DNA from: Photobacterium toruni | Lineage (GTDB): Bacteria > Pseudomonadota > Gammaproteobacteria > Enterobacterales > Vibrionaceae | DNA length: 64,000 nt | Assembly: GCF_024529955.1 (NCBI RefSeq) | Contig: NZ_AP024854.1 | Coordinates: 2,356,001-2,420,000 of the forward strand | Direction: 5' to 3' | Shown here: positions 22,862 to 32,881 of the stretch, piece after piece | Layout: each line of letters starts with the position of its first letter | Numbering within the stretch: position 1 is the stretch's first letter | Program-made: the position numbers and the translations under genes | Notes under the pieces: model-generated | The model's input: the letters and a program-made list of their open reading frames with translations, nothing else | Told to the model about the DNA's origin: nothing | Database searches by the model: none

Positions 22862-23338
22862 ATGGCTAAAAAACCAAAGCAAAGTAGCAATACTATTGCA
22901 AAAAATAAAAGTGCTCGTTTTGAATTTGCCATCGGCGACGAATACGAAGCAGGTATGGTACTACAAGGCTGGGAAGTAAAGGCGATTCGTGATGGTAAAG
23001 TGAACATGACCGAAAGTTATGTTTTCTTACGTAACGGTGAAGCGTTTATTTCAGGTCTAACTATTGCGCCATTAAACGCAGCATCAACTCACGTAGTGGC
23101 AGATCCTACCCGTGTACGTAAGCTATTGCTTAACCGTCGTGAACTGAGAAAACTAGAAGATTCAGTAAACCGCGAAGGCGATACTATCGTGGCACTGGCT
23201 ATGTACTGGAGCACTTCTTTCGTAAAAGTGAAGATCGGTACTGCTCGCGGTAAAAAACTGCATGATAAACGCGCTGACAGCAAAGCTAAAGATTGGCAAC
23301 GTGATAAAGCTCGTATCATGAAAGGCAATAACCGTTAA
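22862..23338 (+). CDS. smpB: SsrA-binding protein SmpB
   Basis: 158 residues from ATG 22862 ([10 protein letters not shown]). An upstream in-frame start would add 29 residues not found in the family. [30 protein letters not shown] and the C-terminal Lys/Arg-rich tail ([21 protein letters not shown]) are family features; only short parts are quoted here: [20 protein letters not shown]. SmpB binds tmRNA and brings it to stalled ribosomes. Its partner ssrA starts 111 bases downstream. Confidence 0.97.
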   Translation: MAKKPKQSSNTIAKNKSARFEFAIGDEYEAGMVLQGWEVKAIRDGKVNMTESYVFLRNGEAFISGLTIAPLNAASTHVVADPTRVRKLLLNRRELRKLEDSVNREGDTIVALAMYWSTSFVKVKIGTARGKKLHDKRADSKAKDWQRDKARIMKGNNR

Positions 23339-23410
23339 GCTACCTATGCAACATGGTGTTAGCATTTGAATAGTAATCAATCACTTGGTCAGTAAATTAA
23401 AATATAGTTA

Positions 23411-23438
23411 TTGACCTAGTTAAATATTCTGCTAACAT
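23411..23438 (+). promoter_or_regulatory. Promoter of ssrA
   Basis: TTGACC, 16 bases, TAACAT, placing transcription start at about 23446-23450, which is the predicted tmRNA 5' end. Confidence 0.65.
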
Positions 23439-23449
23439 CGAATGCATCT

Positions 23450-23819
23450 GGGGCTGATTCAGGATTCGACAGGATCACGAAGGCTTGTGGAGCATGTCGA
23501 GGTGCGGTTTGCCTCGTTAAACAGCCGCAAAAAAATAGTCGCAAACGACGAAAACTTCGCACTAGCAGCTTAATACCCTGCTAAGAGCGCTCCTGCCCTA
23601 GCTTCCGCTTGTAAGACGGGGAATAACAGGGGTTCAAACCCAAACGAGATAGCGAGGGATTCTTTGACTAGAGAGATGAACCGCGAAATAGAATTCTGGT
23701 ATGTATTAGCATAGCGTGTCAATTCGCAGTGACGATACGAGAATAAAGATTGACTAAGCATGTAGCGCCATCTGTTAGACTGATTTTGGACGCGGGTTCA
23801 AATCCCGCCAGCTCCACCA
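23450..23819 (+). ncRNA. ssrA: tmRNA (SsrA)
   Basis: Starts GGGGCTGATTCAGGATTCGA and ends with a tRNA-like part (GGACGCGGGTTCAAATCCCG) and CCA at 23817-23819. The tag reading frame is at 23541-23573: GCAAACGACGAAAACTTCGC and onward encodes ANDENFALAA and then stops. The tmRNA rescues stalled ribosomes and tags the peptide for proteolysis. The 3' end is a classic integration target; here the defence island begins directly behind it. The gene itself is intact. Confidence 0.97.
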
Positions 23820-23994
23820 AACGTTTGGAAAGGGCCACTTCTTTGGAAGTGGCCTTTTTTAATGCCTAAAATTCAGTAAAATCATCGTATTAGCTTAAAT
23901 TTAATCTAAATCGACCACTTAAATCCCCAACAGATCTCTTCTTTCTCTCATCAGTTTCGAGAGTCTAGAGGCTGTTCACTCGATCCCCTTCTGC
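23817..23994. repeat. Direct repeat, copy 1 (ssrA tail to hsdM leader)
   Basis: 178 bases from the last CCA of ssrA through its terminator to CTTCTGC before hsdM. They recur without a difference by my reading at 33711-33888. They mark the left ends of two tandem copies of the island. Confidence 0.9.
23829..23862 (+). terminator. Terminator of ssrA
   Basis: Stem GGCCACTTC / GAAGTGGCC with loop TTTG followed by TTTTTT. The second copy is at 33723-33756. Confidence 0.9.
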
Positions 23995-24041
23995 TACAAT
24001 GCGCACAATTATCTTATTGTCACTTTGATTAAGAAGCCTTC

Positions 24042-26423
24042 ATGCCTAATTCTAATTTTACCCAAACCGCTGCCTTCATTTGGTCTGTTGCTGACCTACT
24101 TCGCGGTGATTTAAAGCAATCTCAATACGGTCGTGTCATTCTGCCATTTACCCTGCTACGTCGTCTTGAGTGTGTACTGGAAGAAAGTAAAGATGCGGTT
24201 GTTGCTCAAGCTGAAAAAGTAAAAGCAATGAACCTACCAGAAGAAGCACAGGAGAAAATGATCCTACGTGCGACCCTTTCTTCTAAGACAAATAAGGGCT
24301 TATCGTTCTTCAATACTTCACCGATGGATCTAGGCAAAATAGGTCAAAGTGACATTAAAGATAACCTAGAAAACTACATTCAGTGTTTTTCTACCGATGC
24401 CCGTGAAATCTTTGAACACTTCAAGTTTGATGAATTTGTCGGTTTACTGGATGACGCTAACCTACTGTTCAAGGTAGTAAAGAAATTCGCTACCACTGAC
24501 CTTAGCCCAAGCAAGGTATCAAACCATCAGATGGGGTTAATCTTTGAAGAATTAATCCGTCGTTTTGCGGAAAGCTCAAATGAAACCGCAGGTGAACACT
24601 TCACCCCTCGTGACATCGTAAACCTAACTACATCGCTTGTTTTCGTTGACGATGAAGAGTTTTCCAAAGATGGTGTGATTCGTACTATCTACGATCCAAC
24701 AGCGGGTACAGGCGGTTTCTTATCATCAGGCATGGAATACGTCTATGATCAAAACAAATCAGCTCGTATGGTTGCCTTTGGTCAAGAATTAAACCCAGAG
24801 TCTTACGCTATCTGTAAAGCCGATATGCTCATCAAAGGGCAAGACGTTAGCAATATCAAATTAGGTAACACCCTATCTAACGACCAACTACCAGCCGATC
24901 AATTCGATTACATGCTGTCTAACCCACCGTTTGGTGTCGATTGGAAAAAGATCGAAGGTGAAATCAAAGACGAACATACTCTAAAAGGTTTTGATGGTCG
25001 CTTTGGTGCAGGTTTACCGCGTGTGTCTGACGGCTCATTACTGTTCTTGATGCACCTTATCAGTAAGATGCGTGACACACACAGTGCAGACGGTAGCGTT
25101 AAAGATGGTGGTCGTATCGGTATCATCCTAAACGGTTCACCACTGTTTACAGGCGGTGCAGGTAGCGGTGAAAGTGAGATCCGTCGTTACATTCTTGAAG
25201 CGGATTTATTAGAAGGCATCATCGCCCTACCGACCGATATGTTCTACAACACAGGCATTGCGACCTATGTGTGGGTGCTATCCAACAAGAAAACATCTGA
25301 GCGTAAGGGCAAAGTTCAACTGATTGATGGCTCTAACCTGTGTGGCAAGATGCGTAAATCGTTAGGCTCTAAGCGTAACCTAATGAGCGAAGACGACATC
25401 AAACTCATCACTCGTACTTTTGGTAACTTTGAAGTGGTTGATGCCCGTGAGTTGGATAAGCCTACTGAACAAAAATCCAACCGTGGTCGTCAATCGTCCA
25501 CCAGCAAAACAGAAGCACCAAAGACATTCGCTAGTAAGATTTTCAATAGCACTGACTTTGGCTACCGCCGCTTAACCATTGAGCGTCCATTGCGTCTATC
25601 GGCACAAATCACCGATGCAGCGATTGAAAGCCTACGCTTTGCACCAAAGCCACTCAATGCGCCGATGGAGCGTTTATATAACGAGTTTGGCACTGCGTGG
25701 AATGAAGATAACTACGGCTACCTTGCTGAAGTCGAAACCGAAGTGCGTGCACTCATCAAAGCCGAGTTTAGCGAACTAAAAGAAAAACAAATCAAAGATC
25801 TGTTAGATAGCAAGTTGTGGTTATTCCAACTTTCGCTAATGGACAAAGCCCAACAACTACAAACAGCAGTTGATGCTATGTTTGTTGAAAAAGAAATGGC
25901 TGGTGGTCGGAATGTAGTGAGCAACGATTTCAACCAATTCGATATCACCATGAAAGGCGCATTCAAAACAACAGGGATTAAATTTGATACCAAAGAGAAG
26001 AAGCAATTCTTTGATGCGGTAACGTTTAAGAACCCAGACGCTGAGCCTGTGATCAAGAAAGTCATCAAAGAAGCCGCGCAGCCGTTATATGGCTCATTTA
26101 ACTACAACGGTAAGGTGGTTGAGTTCCAACCAGATGGCGACCTACGTGACAATGAGAATGTGCCACTTGATTCTAACGTTACCACCACAGAGCTAATTGA
26201 AAGCTACGTCAAGCGTGAAGTATTGCCACACGTTAGCGATGCGTGGATCAATGCCGATAAGCGTGATGAGAAAGATAGTGAGATTGGTATTGTGGGTTAT
26301 GAAATTCCGTTTAACCGTCACTTCTATGTGTATCAACCACCTCGTGCGCTCGAAGCCATTGATGAAGATTTAGCACTGGTCAGTGATGAGATTATGAGCC
26401 TACTGCAAGAGGTGCGTTCGTAA
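24042..26423 (+). CDS. hsdM: Type I restriction-modification system methyltransferase subunit HsdM
   Basis: 793 residues. HsdM transfers a methyl group from S-adenosylmethionine to adenine N6 in the site chosen by HsdS. The N-terminal helical domain ([20 protein letters not shown]) is typical. Motif [11 protein letters not shown] begins at about residue 218 and catalytic motif IV NPPF at about 294. It belongs to the long HsdM group with an extra C-terminal region of roughly 250 residues. The stop overlaps the hsdS start (TAATGAG), so the M and S subunits are coupled. First gene of an M-S-R operon 222 bases after the tmRNA 3' end. GC is near that of the core genes. Confidence 0.95.
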   Translation: MPNSNFTQTAAFIWSVADLLRGDLKQSQYGRVILPFTLLRRLECVLEESKDAVVAQAEKVKAMNLPEEAQEKMILRATLSSKTNKGLSFFNTSPMDLGKIGQSDIKDNLENYIQCFSTDAREIFEHFKFDEFVGLLDDANLLFKVVKKFATTDLSPSKVSNHQMGLIFEELIRRFAESSNETAGEHFTPRDIVNLTTSLVFVDDEEFSKDGVIRTIYDPTAGTGGFLSSGMEYVYDQNKSARMVAFGQELNPESYAICKADMLIKGQDVSNIKLGNTLSNDQLPADQFDYMLSNPPFGVDWKKIEGEIKDEHTLKGFDGRFGAGLPRVSDGSLLFLMHLISKMRDTHSADGSVKDGGRIGIILNGSPLFTGGAGSGESEIRRYILEADLLEGIIALPTDMFYNTGIATYVWVLSNKKTSERKGKVQLIDGSNLCGKMRKSLGSKRNLMSEDDIKLITRTFGNFEVVDARELDKPTEQKSNRGRQSSTSKTEAPKTFASKIFNSTDFGYRRLTIERPLRLSAQITDAAIESLRFAPKPLNAPMERLYNEFGTAWNEDNYGYLAEVETEVRALIKAEFSELKEKQIKDLLDSKLWLFQLSLMDKAQQLQTAVDAMFVEKEMAGGRNVVSNDFNQFDITMKGAFKTTGIKFDTKEKKQFFDAVTFKNPDAEPVIKKVIKEAAQPLYGSFNYNGKVVEFQPDGDLRDNENVPLDSNVTTTELIESYVKREVLPHVSDAWINADKRDEKDSEIGIVGYEIPFNRHFYVYQPPRALEAIDEDLALVSDEIMSLLQEVRS

Positions 26424-27820
26424 TGAGTCAATATACAAACTATCTAGACTTTAAAGAATCGAACATAGATGCTCTTAATCAATTGCCCTCTCATTGGGAA
26501 ATAAAGCAAGTTAGATATTTATTAAAAGATGGAGCAGAAGGAATAAAGATAGGTCCATTTGGTAGTGCCCTCAAACTTGAGGATATGGTAGAGAGTGGCT
26601 TTCGAGTTTATGGTCAAGAGAATGTAATAAAAAAAGATTTTTCTTTGGGGAAAAGACAGATTTCACTCAAGAAGTTTCTTGAAATGGATGTTTATAGAAT
26701 TTTCACTAATGACATCTTGATTACCATGATGGGAACAAGTGGAAAGTGTGAAATTGTCCCTGAAGGTATTCAAGAGGGCATTATAGATTCACATTTACTG
26801 AGGGTGAGGGTAAAACCTGAATGTATAGTACCTAACTTTTTTAAATTGCTAATAGATGAATCACCTGAAATTGAGTATCAAATAAAAACTCAAGGTAAAG
26901 GTTCTATTATGCATGGACTAAATTCCGGGATAGTAAAAAGCCTTTATTTACCGATACCTCCAATAGGTGAGCAGAATCTAATACTAGCCTTTCTCGATCA
27001 CGAAACGGCAAAAATCGACACGCTTATCGAAAAGCAGCAGCAACTTATCGAACTGCTAAAAGAAAAACGCCAAGCGGTGATTAGCCATGCGGTCACAAAA
27101 GGGCTAAACCCTGACGTACCTATGAAAGATTCAGGTGTTGAGTGGTTGGGTGAAGTGCCAGAGCATTGGAATTTACCAAAATTAATTCACATAACCACGA
27201 ATATAGGAGATGGATTACATTCAACTCCTAAATATCAAGATAATACTGGTTACTTTTTTGTTAATGGTAATAATTTAGTCAATGGTAAAATTACTATTGG
27301 TGCAACAGCAAAAGAAGTACCAGAAAGTGAATATCATAATCACTATATTCATTTAGATAGCTCTACTGTTTTTTTATCAATCAATGGAACAATTGGTAAT
27401 GTTGCCAAGTATAATAATGAACAAATAATTTTAGGTAAAAGTGCCGCATATATAAATTGCACCGATACAATATCACCAGATTATTTGATGCTATTACTTA
27501 GAACTAACGAATATCGTAGATATTTTGATTTAGAGGTAACAGGAACAACAATTTCTAATTTGTCTCTAAATTCAATAAGACAGATGAAAGTATGTACTCC
27601 TACATTCGAAGAGCAAACTGAGATAGTAAAATACTGTCACTCAAACGAGCATAAATATAATCTTCTAATTGAATCAGCTCAAAATGCTATCAATCTTATG
27701 CAAGAACGCCGCACAGCCCTTATCTCAGCAGCCGTCACAGGCAAAATTGACGTTCGTAACTGGGTTGTACCCACCACCAGCAGTGACACCAATGAGGCAA
27801 GGCAGGAGGTAATCGCATGA
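26423..27820 (+). CDS. hsdS: Type I restriction-modification specificity subunit HsdS
   Basis: 465 residues with the two-half plan of HsdS. Target-recognition domain 1 covers about 15-185. A conserved spacer follows (IPPIGEQNLILAFLDHETAK, then QQLIELLKEKRQAVISHAVT), then the second half starts with SGVEWLGEVPEHW and TRD2, and ends with the second helical spacer (LMQERRTALISAAVTGKIDV). The TRDs set the two halves of the DNA site. Both TRDs are clearly more AT-rich than the spacers and than hsdM/hsdR, which fits domain exchange in specificity subunits. The gene overlaps hsdM by one base and hsdR by four. Confidence 0.95.
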   Translation: MSQYTNYLDFKESNIDALNQLPSHWEIKQVRYLLKDGAEGIKIGPFGSALKLEDMVESGFRVYGQENVIKKDFSLGKRQISLKKFLEMDVYRIFTNDILITMMGTSGKCEIVPEGIQEGIIDSHLLRVRVKPECIVPNFFKLLIDESPEIEYQIKTQGKGSIMHGLNSGIVKSLYLPIPPIGEQNLILAFLDHETAKIDTLIEKQQQLIELLKEKRQAVISHAVTKGLNPDVPMKDSGVEWLGEVPEHWNLPKLIHITTNIGDGLHSTPKYQDNTGYFFVNGNNLVNGKITIGATAKEVPESEYHNHYIHLDSSTVFLSINGTIGNVAKYNNEQIILGKSAAYINCTDTISPDYLMLLLRTNEYRRYFDLEVTGTTISNLSLNSIRQMKVCTPTFEEQTEIVKYCHSNEHKYNLLIESAQNAINLMQERRTALISAAVTGKIDVRNWVVPTTSSDTNEARQEVIA

Positions 27821-30800
27821 GTAAGGACACCACAATTGAACGCATCTTTCAGGATGAAATTATCGCTCAAATGGTAGCTAATGGTTGGAAGCTAGGAAAA
27901 CCAGACCGCTATGATCGTGAACGTGCGCTATATTGTGAAGATGCGCTTCACTTTGTGCAAACCACCCAACCTAAAGAGTGGGAAAAGTTTGCCAAGGTGT
28001 ACCCGAATGACACCGAGCGTCACTTTCTTGATGCGCTGGTGGCACAACTGAAAAAAGCCGACAGTAACGCTACAGATGCCTTATCGCGTACTTACGGCAC
28101 GTTAGGTGTACTTCGTCACGGCTTGAAGATTCGCAATGCCCGTTTCTCGCTGTGTCAGTTTAAACCAGAGCACAACCTGAACCCTGAAACACTGGCACGT
28201 TATGAGCAGAACATCTGCCGTGTCGTACCTGAGTTAGTTTATAGCCCTTACGCCACCGCAGAGCACTTAGCCCTAACAGGCAAGAAAGCCAAAGCATGGC
28301 GTATTGATTTGGTACTGTTTGTAAATGGCTTACCTGTATCAACTCTTGAGCTGAAATCTGAGTTCAAACAAGCGGTACACAACGCTATTAAGCAATACAA
28401 GCAAACTCGTTTACCGAAAGATCCTGAAACCAAAAAGCCAGAGCCATTACTGACCTTCAAACGGGGCGCATTGGTACACTTTGCTGTAAGTCAATACGAA
28501 GTCTTCATGGCAACCAAGCTCGCTGGTGATGACACCTTCTTCCTACCGTTTAACAAAGGCACGAAAGAAGGCGGGAAAGGTAACGATGTACCCGAAGATC
28601 AAAACCGCTACGCCACTGATTACCTATGGAATGAAGTATTACTGCCTGAGAACCTATTAAAAATCTTAGGTAGCTTCATTCACCTACAAATTGAAGAAAA
28701 AGAAGATTGGGAAGGACGCAAGTACAAGAAAGAAACCCTGATCTTCCCTCGTTACCATCAGTGGGATGTGGTGCGTAAACTTATAGGTGCAGCCGTTGCT
28801 GAAGGTACAGGCAATAAATACCTCATTCAGCACAGTGCAGGTTCAGGTAAATCAAACTCGATTGCATGGACAGCCCACCAGCTCTCTACCCTGTATGATG
28901 AGCAAGGTGAAAAGCAGTTCCATTCAGTGATTGTGGTTACAGACCGCACCGTACTTGATGATCAGCTTCAAGATACTATCTATCAGTTTGAACATGCTGA
29001 TGGTGTGGTAGGACGCATCAACAACAAAGAAGGTGACGGTTCTAAGTCTGAAAAGCTGGCGGCTGCACTTGAGAACTCACAACCTATCATCATTGTGACG
29101 ATTCAAACCTTCCCATACGTACTAAAAGCGATTGAGAACAGCGTTAGCTTAAAACAACGTAAATATGCCGTGATTGCCGATGAAGCCCACTCATCACAAA
29201 GCGGCTCTACGGCTCGCAAGCTTAAAGAAGTATTGATGACCGAAGAAGCCGATGATGATGTGATGCTATCGTCAGAAGATATTCTTGATGCAACCATGGC
29301 GGCACGTAAGAACAGTAATAACCTCAACTACTACGCATTTACTGCTACCCCTAAAGCCAAAACCTTAGAATTGTTTGGTCGCTTACCGAACCCTGATGAG
29401 CCAGCGTCTAGCACTAACAAGCCATACGCCTATCATGTGTATTCAATGCGTCAGGCAATCGAAGAAGGCTTTATTCTAGACGTACTCAAGAACTACACCA
29501 GCTATAAAGTGGCGTATAAGCTAGTACAGAAAATAGAAGCCTCTGATAAAGAAGTCGATAGCAAGAAAGCCAAGACCAAGCTTAATCAATGGGTACGTCT
29601 GCATGACTACAACATTTCACAGAAAGTAAAAGTGATTGTTGAGCACTACAAAAACCATGTGATGGGCTTATTAGGTGGTCAGGCAAAAGCCATGGTAGTA
29701 ACTAGCTCTCGTAAAGAAGCGGTACGCTATAAACTAGCATTTGATAAATACATTACCGATAACAACTACCAACGCATTGCAGCAATGGTGGCATTCTCTG
29801 GTGAAGTGGAATTTAACGACAACGATCCTGATAGCTTTGCGCTGCTTAATCAGAAATTCACTGAAAACAACATGAACCCTAACTTAAAGGGTCGTGATAT
29901 GCGTAAAGCGTTTGATAGTGATGATTACCAAGTAATGCTGGTGGCGAACAAGTTCCAAACGGGCTTTGACCAACCTAAACTGTGTGCAATGTATGTTGAT
30001 AAGCCTTTAGGTGGTGTGGAGTGCGTACAGACCCTTTCACGCTTAAACCGTACTTATCTCGGCAAGGCTGAAAGCGGTACGTTTGTATTAGACTTCTTTA
30101 ACGAGCCTGATGACATTCTCGAAGCGTTCCAACCTTACTATCAAACTGCTGAGCTGGTGGATGTCACCGATCCTAATCTTGTGTTTGATTTGTATGAAAA
30201 GCTACGTTCTAGCGGTATTTTCTTATGGAATGAAGTTGAGCAATTCTGTGTTGCCTTCCTAACCAAGAAAAAATCTAACGCAGCAGTCAGTAATATCTGT
30301 AAACCTGCGGTTGACCGTTGGCAGCATCGTTATAAATCAGCGATTGAGGCGTATATTCAATCGAAAAATATGTTCGAGCGCACCAAGAAGACCAAAGATG
30401 CAGTATTGATTGCCAATGCTGAAAACGCTTTTAAAGAATGTAAGCAGGAAAAAGACCGCCTAGAGATCTTCAAGAAAGACTTGGGTAGCTTTGTGCGCTT
30501 CTTTGAGTTCATGTCACAAATTGTCGATTATGAAGATAAAGAGCTAGAGAAACTGAGCCTGTTCGCCCGTTATCTACGTCCCCTACTGCATGAGCAAAAC
30601 GTGCAAGAAGATGATATTGATTTAAGCAACGTCGAAATGAGCCACTACCGCTTATCAAAGATCCGTGAACAAGACATCAAGCTCAAAGAAGACGCAGCAG
30701 ATTACAAGCTAGAGCCAACGACTGATGTTGGTACGGCTAAGCCTAAGGATAAGAAAGAAGACTTCTTATCGCTGATCCTTAACCGCTTAAACGAGTTATT

Positions 30801-31065
30801 TAGCACTGAGAACTTAACTGACAGTGACATGATCAACTACGCCAAGACTGTGCGTGACAAGTTATCAGAGAACGAAGCAGTAATGACCCAGATTAATAAC
30901 AATACTCGTGATCAAGCCATGCTAGGTGACTTTCCACAAGCCATTGATGATGCGGTAATGGATAGTAATGAATCACACCAAGAAATGATGATGCAGTACC
31001 TATCAAACCCTGAACTGGCGAAAGGCTTCGCTCGGGTAGTGTTTGATATGTTGAAAGGATCATAG
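27817..31065 (+). CDS. hsdR: Type I restriction endonuclease subunit HsdR
   Basis: 1082 residues. The nuclease domain at the N-terminus has D164 and E178-L-K180 (IDLVLFVNGLPVS, then TLELK), a PD-(D/E)xK site. A superfamily 2 translocase follows: Walker A in HSAGSGKSNS (about 341-347), DEAH at 455-458, TATPKA, and motif VI in QTLSRLNRTY. HsdR with HsdM and HsdS translocates and cuts unmodified DNA far from the site. It starts inside the end of hsdS (ATGAG), and a terminator follows at 31078-31108. The last ~160 codons are duplicated in broken form at 33885-34362. Confidence 0.96.
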   Translation: MSKDTTIERIFQDEIIAQMVANGWKLGKPDRYDRERALYCEDALHFVQTTQPKEWEKFAKVYPNDTERHFLDALVAQLKKADSNATDALSRTYGTLGVLRHGLKIRNARFSLCQFKPEHNLNPETLARYEQNICRVVPELVYSPYATAEHLALTGKKAKAWRIDLVLFVNGLPVSTLELKSEFKQAVHNAIKQYKQTRLPKDPETKKPEPLLTFKRGALVHFAVSQYEVFMATKLAGDDTFFLPFNKGTKEGGKGNDVPEDQNRYATDYLWNEVLLPENLLKILGSFIHLQIEEKEDWEGRKYKKETLIFPRYHQWDVVRKLIGAAVAEGTGNKYLIQHSAGSGKSNSIAWTAHQLSTLYDEQGEKQFHSVIVVTDRTVLDDQLQDTIYQFEHADGVVGRINNKEGDGSKSEKLAAALENSQPIIIVTIQTFPYVLKAIENSVSLKQRKYAVIADEAHSSQSGSTARKLKEVLMTEEADDDVMLSSEDILDATMAARKNSNNLNYYAFTATPKAKTLELFGRLPNPDEPASSTNKPYAYHVYSMRQAIEEGFILDVLKNYTSYKVAYKLVQKIEASDKEVDSKKAKTKLNQWVRLHDYNISQKVKVIVEHYKNHVMGLLGGQAKAMVVTSSRKEAVRYKLAFDKYITDNNYQRIAAMVAFSGEVEFNDNDPDSFALLNQKFTENNMNPNLKGRDMRKAFDSDDYQVMLVANKFQTGFDQPKLCAMYVDKPLGGVECVQTLSRLNRTYLGKAESGTFVLDFFNEPDDILEAFQPYYQTAELVDVTDPNLVFDLYEKLRSSGIFLWNEVEQFCVAFLTKKKSNAAVSNICKPAVDRWQHRYKSAIEAYIQSKNMFERTKKTKDAVLIANAENAFKECKQEKDRLEIFKKDLGSFVRFFEFMSQIVDYEDKELEKLSLFARYLRPLLHEQNVQEDDIDLSNVEMSHYRLSKIREQDIKLKEDAADYKLEPTTDVGTAKPKDKKEDFLSLILNRLNELFSTENLTDSDMINYAKTVRDKLSENEAVMTQINNNTRDQAMLGDFPQAIDDAVMDSNESHQEMMMQYLSNPELAKGFARVVFDMLKGS

Positions 31066-31077
31066 AACCACCAGCAC

Positions 31078-31112
31078 AATGACTGTAGATTAAACTATTA
31101 CAGTCATTATTT
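31078..31112 (+). terminator. Terminator between hsdR and darT
   Basis: Stem AATGACTGTA / TACAGTCATT followed by ATTTTTG. It would separate darTG from the restriction operon. A near copy is at 34374-34408. Confidence 0.7.
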
Positions 31113-31148
31113 TTGTTCTTAATTTAATAACACAAGGACAGCATATCA

Positions 31149-31754
31149 GTGAGCGTTAAGGTATCTCATATTACGCACGTTAGTAATCTCAATAATATTA
31201 TTGCTGAAGACTGCTTATGGTCTGATGCAAAACGTATTGAACTAAATCTAACTAATGAAAATATTGGCTATAGCCACATTAAGGCACGCCGCCTACAACA
31301 TCCTGTAACAGTTGCTGCTGGTGGCTACATTGGAGAATATGTTCCTTTCAATTTTTGTCCACGATCAGTGATGCTATACGTCATACACCAAGGACATGAA
31401 AATTATCATGGTGGGCAAGAACAAATCTTGCACCTTATTAGTGATACTGACACCATTAGAGCCACTAACTCTGACTGTTTTTTTACTGATATTCATGCTG
31501 ATTTAGCCTTTGCGGAGCAAATAGACGATTTTAGCCGTATTGATGAACTTGATTCTAAGAAAATTCATGCAAAATATTGGCAAGATTGCAAAGAAGAAAA
31601 ACAGGCAGAATTTTTAGCTCACCAATCAGTTTCTTGGAATTGTATTCGACAGATTGGCGTAAAAACGCCAGAATTAGCCGAAGAAGTAAAAAAAATCATC
31701 GCATCATCTAACCACCAGCCAGATGTTGTAGTTAAACCTGAGTGGTATTATTAA
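31149..31754 (+). CDS. darT: DarT toxin, DNA thymidine ADP-ribosyltransferase (DUF4433)
   Basis: 201 residues with a GTG start and AAGGA ten bases upstream. DarT uses NAD to attach ADP-ribose to thymidine in single-stranded DNA. Visible family marks: HITHVSNLNNII (7-18) with the NAD-site His, DCLWSDAKR, the IGYSHIKARRLQHPV block (39-53), EYVPFNFCPRSVMLYVI (63-79), NYHGGQEQI, and the catalytic Glu region QAEFLAHQSV with Glu154. Length is typical (about 200-210). darG follows after 14 bases, forming the usual toxin-antitoxin pair. A copy with residues 18-103 removed lies at 34446-34793. Confidence 0.93.
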   Translation: MSVKVSHITHVSNLNNIIAEDCLWSDAKRIELNLTNENIGYSHIKARRLQHPVTVAAGGYIGEYVPFNFCPRSVMLYVIHQGHENYHGGQEQILHLISDTDTIRATNSDCFFTDIHADLAFAEQIDDFSRIDELDSKKIHAKYWQDCKEEKQAEFLAHQSVSWNCIRQIGVKTPELAEEVKKIIASSNHQPDVVVKPEWYY

Positions 31755-31768
31755 TTGAGTAGTTCACA

Positions 31769-32836
31769 ATGATTTCGTACGTTAAAGGCAATATTCTTCA
31801 CGATCAAGCTGATGCCATTATCAATACCGTCAATACTGTTGGCGTTATGGGTAAAGGCTTAGCTTTGCAGTTTAAGAAAGCATTTCCTGATAATTTCAAA
31901 GCTTACAAATTAGCTTGTGACAATAAAGAATTAACGACAGGGCAACTGTTATCTATACCTACTCACTCAATGAATGCCCCTTACTTTATTATTAACTTTC
32001 CAACTAAAGCACACTGGAAAGGTAAATCCAAAATAAAATATATCCGTGAAGGGTTAATCGCTTTAAAGAAAGAAGTTGAGCGTTTAAATTTAACATCAGT
32101 CGCTATACCCGCTCTTGGTAGTGGTTTAGGTGGATTGCCATGGCCTGAGGTTGAATCTGAAATCTTAAGCTCGTTAAGCGACATGCCTAATGTTGAGTGG
32201 CGTTTATATCCCCCTCAGAATGCCCCACAAGCTGAATTGATGATCAATAAAACTCCAAAGCCTAGGATGACAATTGGTCGTGCTGCTGTTATTGGCTTAA
32301 TAAATCAATACCTATCAACAGGTTTACATTACAGACTATCACTACTTGAAGTTCAAAAACTGGTGTACTTTTTAACGGCATCAGGTGAAACACTGAATAA
32401 AGTCCAGTTTCAAAAGCATCACTATGGTCCGTATGCCGATGTGTTACGCCATGTACTTAATAAAATGGAAGGTCATTTTATTTCTGGCTACGCTGACGGT
32501 AAAAATACACCAGACGTTCCAATTTCATTGAAGCAAGATGCTATTACCAGTGCGCAGTCATTTTTAGACTCTCACCCAGAGACAAAGCATCACTTTGATG
32601 AGGTAACCAAACTGGTCAATGGCTTTGAGTCACCTTATGGCATGGAATTACTTTCAACCGTTCACTGGGTCGTTACTCATGAATGCGCAGGTGATGAAAT
32701 TAATCCAGATGATGTAGTGAGTAAGGTTCACTCATGGAGTGAGCGTAAAGCGCAGATGAAACCTGTTCATATTAAGGCTGCATTTAAAAGATTATGTGAT
32801 GAGCAGTGGTTAAATAAAGTTGCGCCATCTTTATAA
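31769..32836 (+). CDS. darG: DarG antitoxin, macro-domain DNA ADP-ribosylglycohydrolase
   Basis: 355 residues. The N-terminal macro domain (about 1-150) shows ISYVKGNILHDQADAIINTV, the GVMGKGLALQFKKAF loop and ALGSGLGGLPWPEV. It removes ADP-ribose from DNA. The C-terminal part (about 165-350) has LSLLEVQKLVYFLTASG, HHYGPYADVLRHVLNKMEGH and GFESPYGMELLSTVHWV, the DarG-specific domain that binds and blocks DarT. Both activities are therefore present in one intact gene. It is coupled to darT by short spacing and followed by a bidirectional terminator. A truncated copy lies at 34808-35503. Confidence 0.93.
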   Translation: MISYVKGNILHDQADAIINTVNTVGVMGKGLALQFKKAFPDNFKAYKLACDNKELTTGQLLSIPTHSMNAPYFIINFPTKAHWKGKSKIKYIREGLIALKKEVERLNLTSVAIPALGSGLGGLPWPEVESEILSSLSDMPNVEWRLYPPQNAPQAELMINKTPKPRMTIGRAAVIGLINQYLSTGLHYRLSLLEVQKLVYFLTASGETLNKVQFQKHHYGPYADVLRHVLNKMEGHFISGYADGKNTPDVPISLKQDAITSAQSFLDSHPETKHHFDEVTKLVNGFESPYGMELLSTVHWVVTHECAGDEINPDDVVSKVHSWSERKAQMKPVHIKAAFKRLCDEQWLNKVAPSL

Positions 32837-32837
32837 T

Positions 32838-32870
32838 AAAAAGCGGTATTTTAATAAATTACCGCTTTAT
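32838..32870. terminator. Bidirectional terminator between darG and the orphan DarT-like gene
   Basis: Stem AAAGCGGTA / TACCGCTTT with an AT loop and A/T flanks. The copy behind the broken darG is at 35505-35537. Confidence 0.75.
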
Positions 32871-32881
32871 TCTTACAGAGA

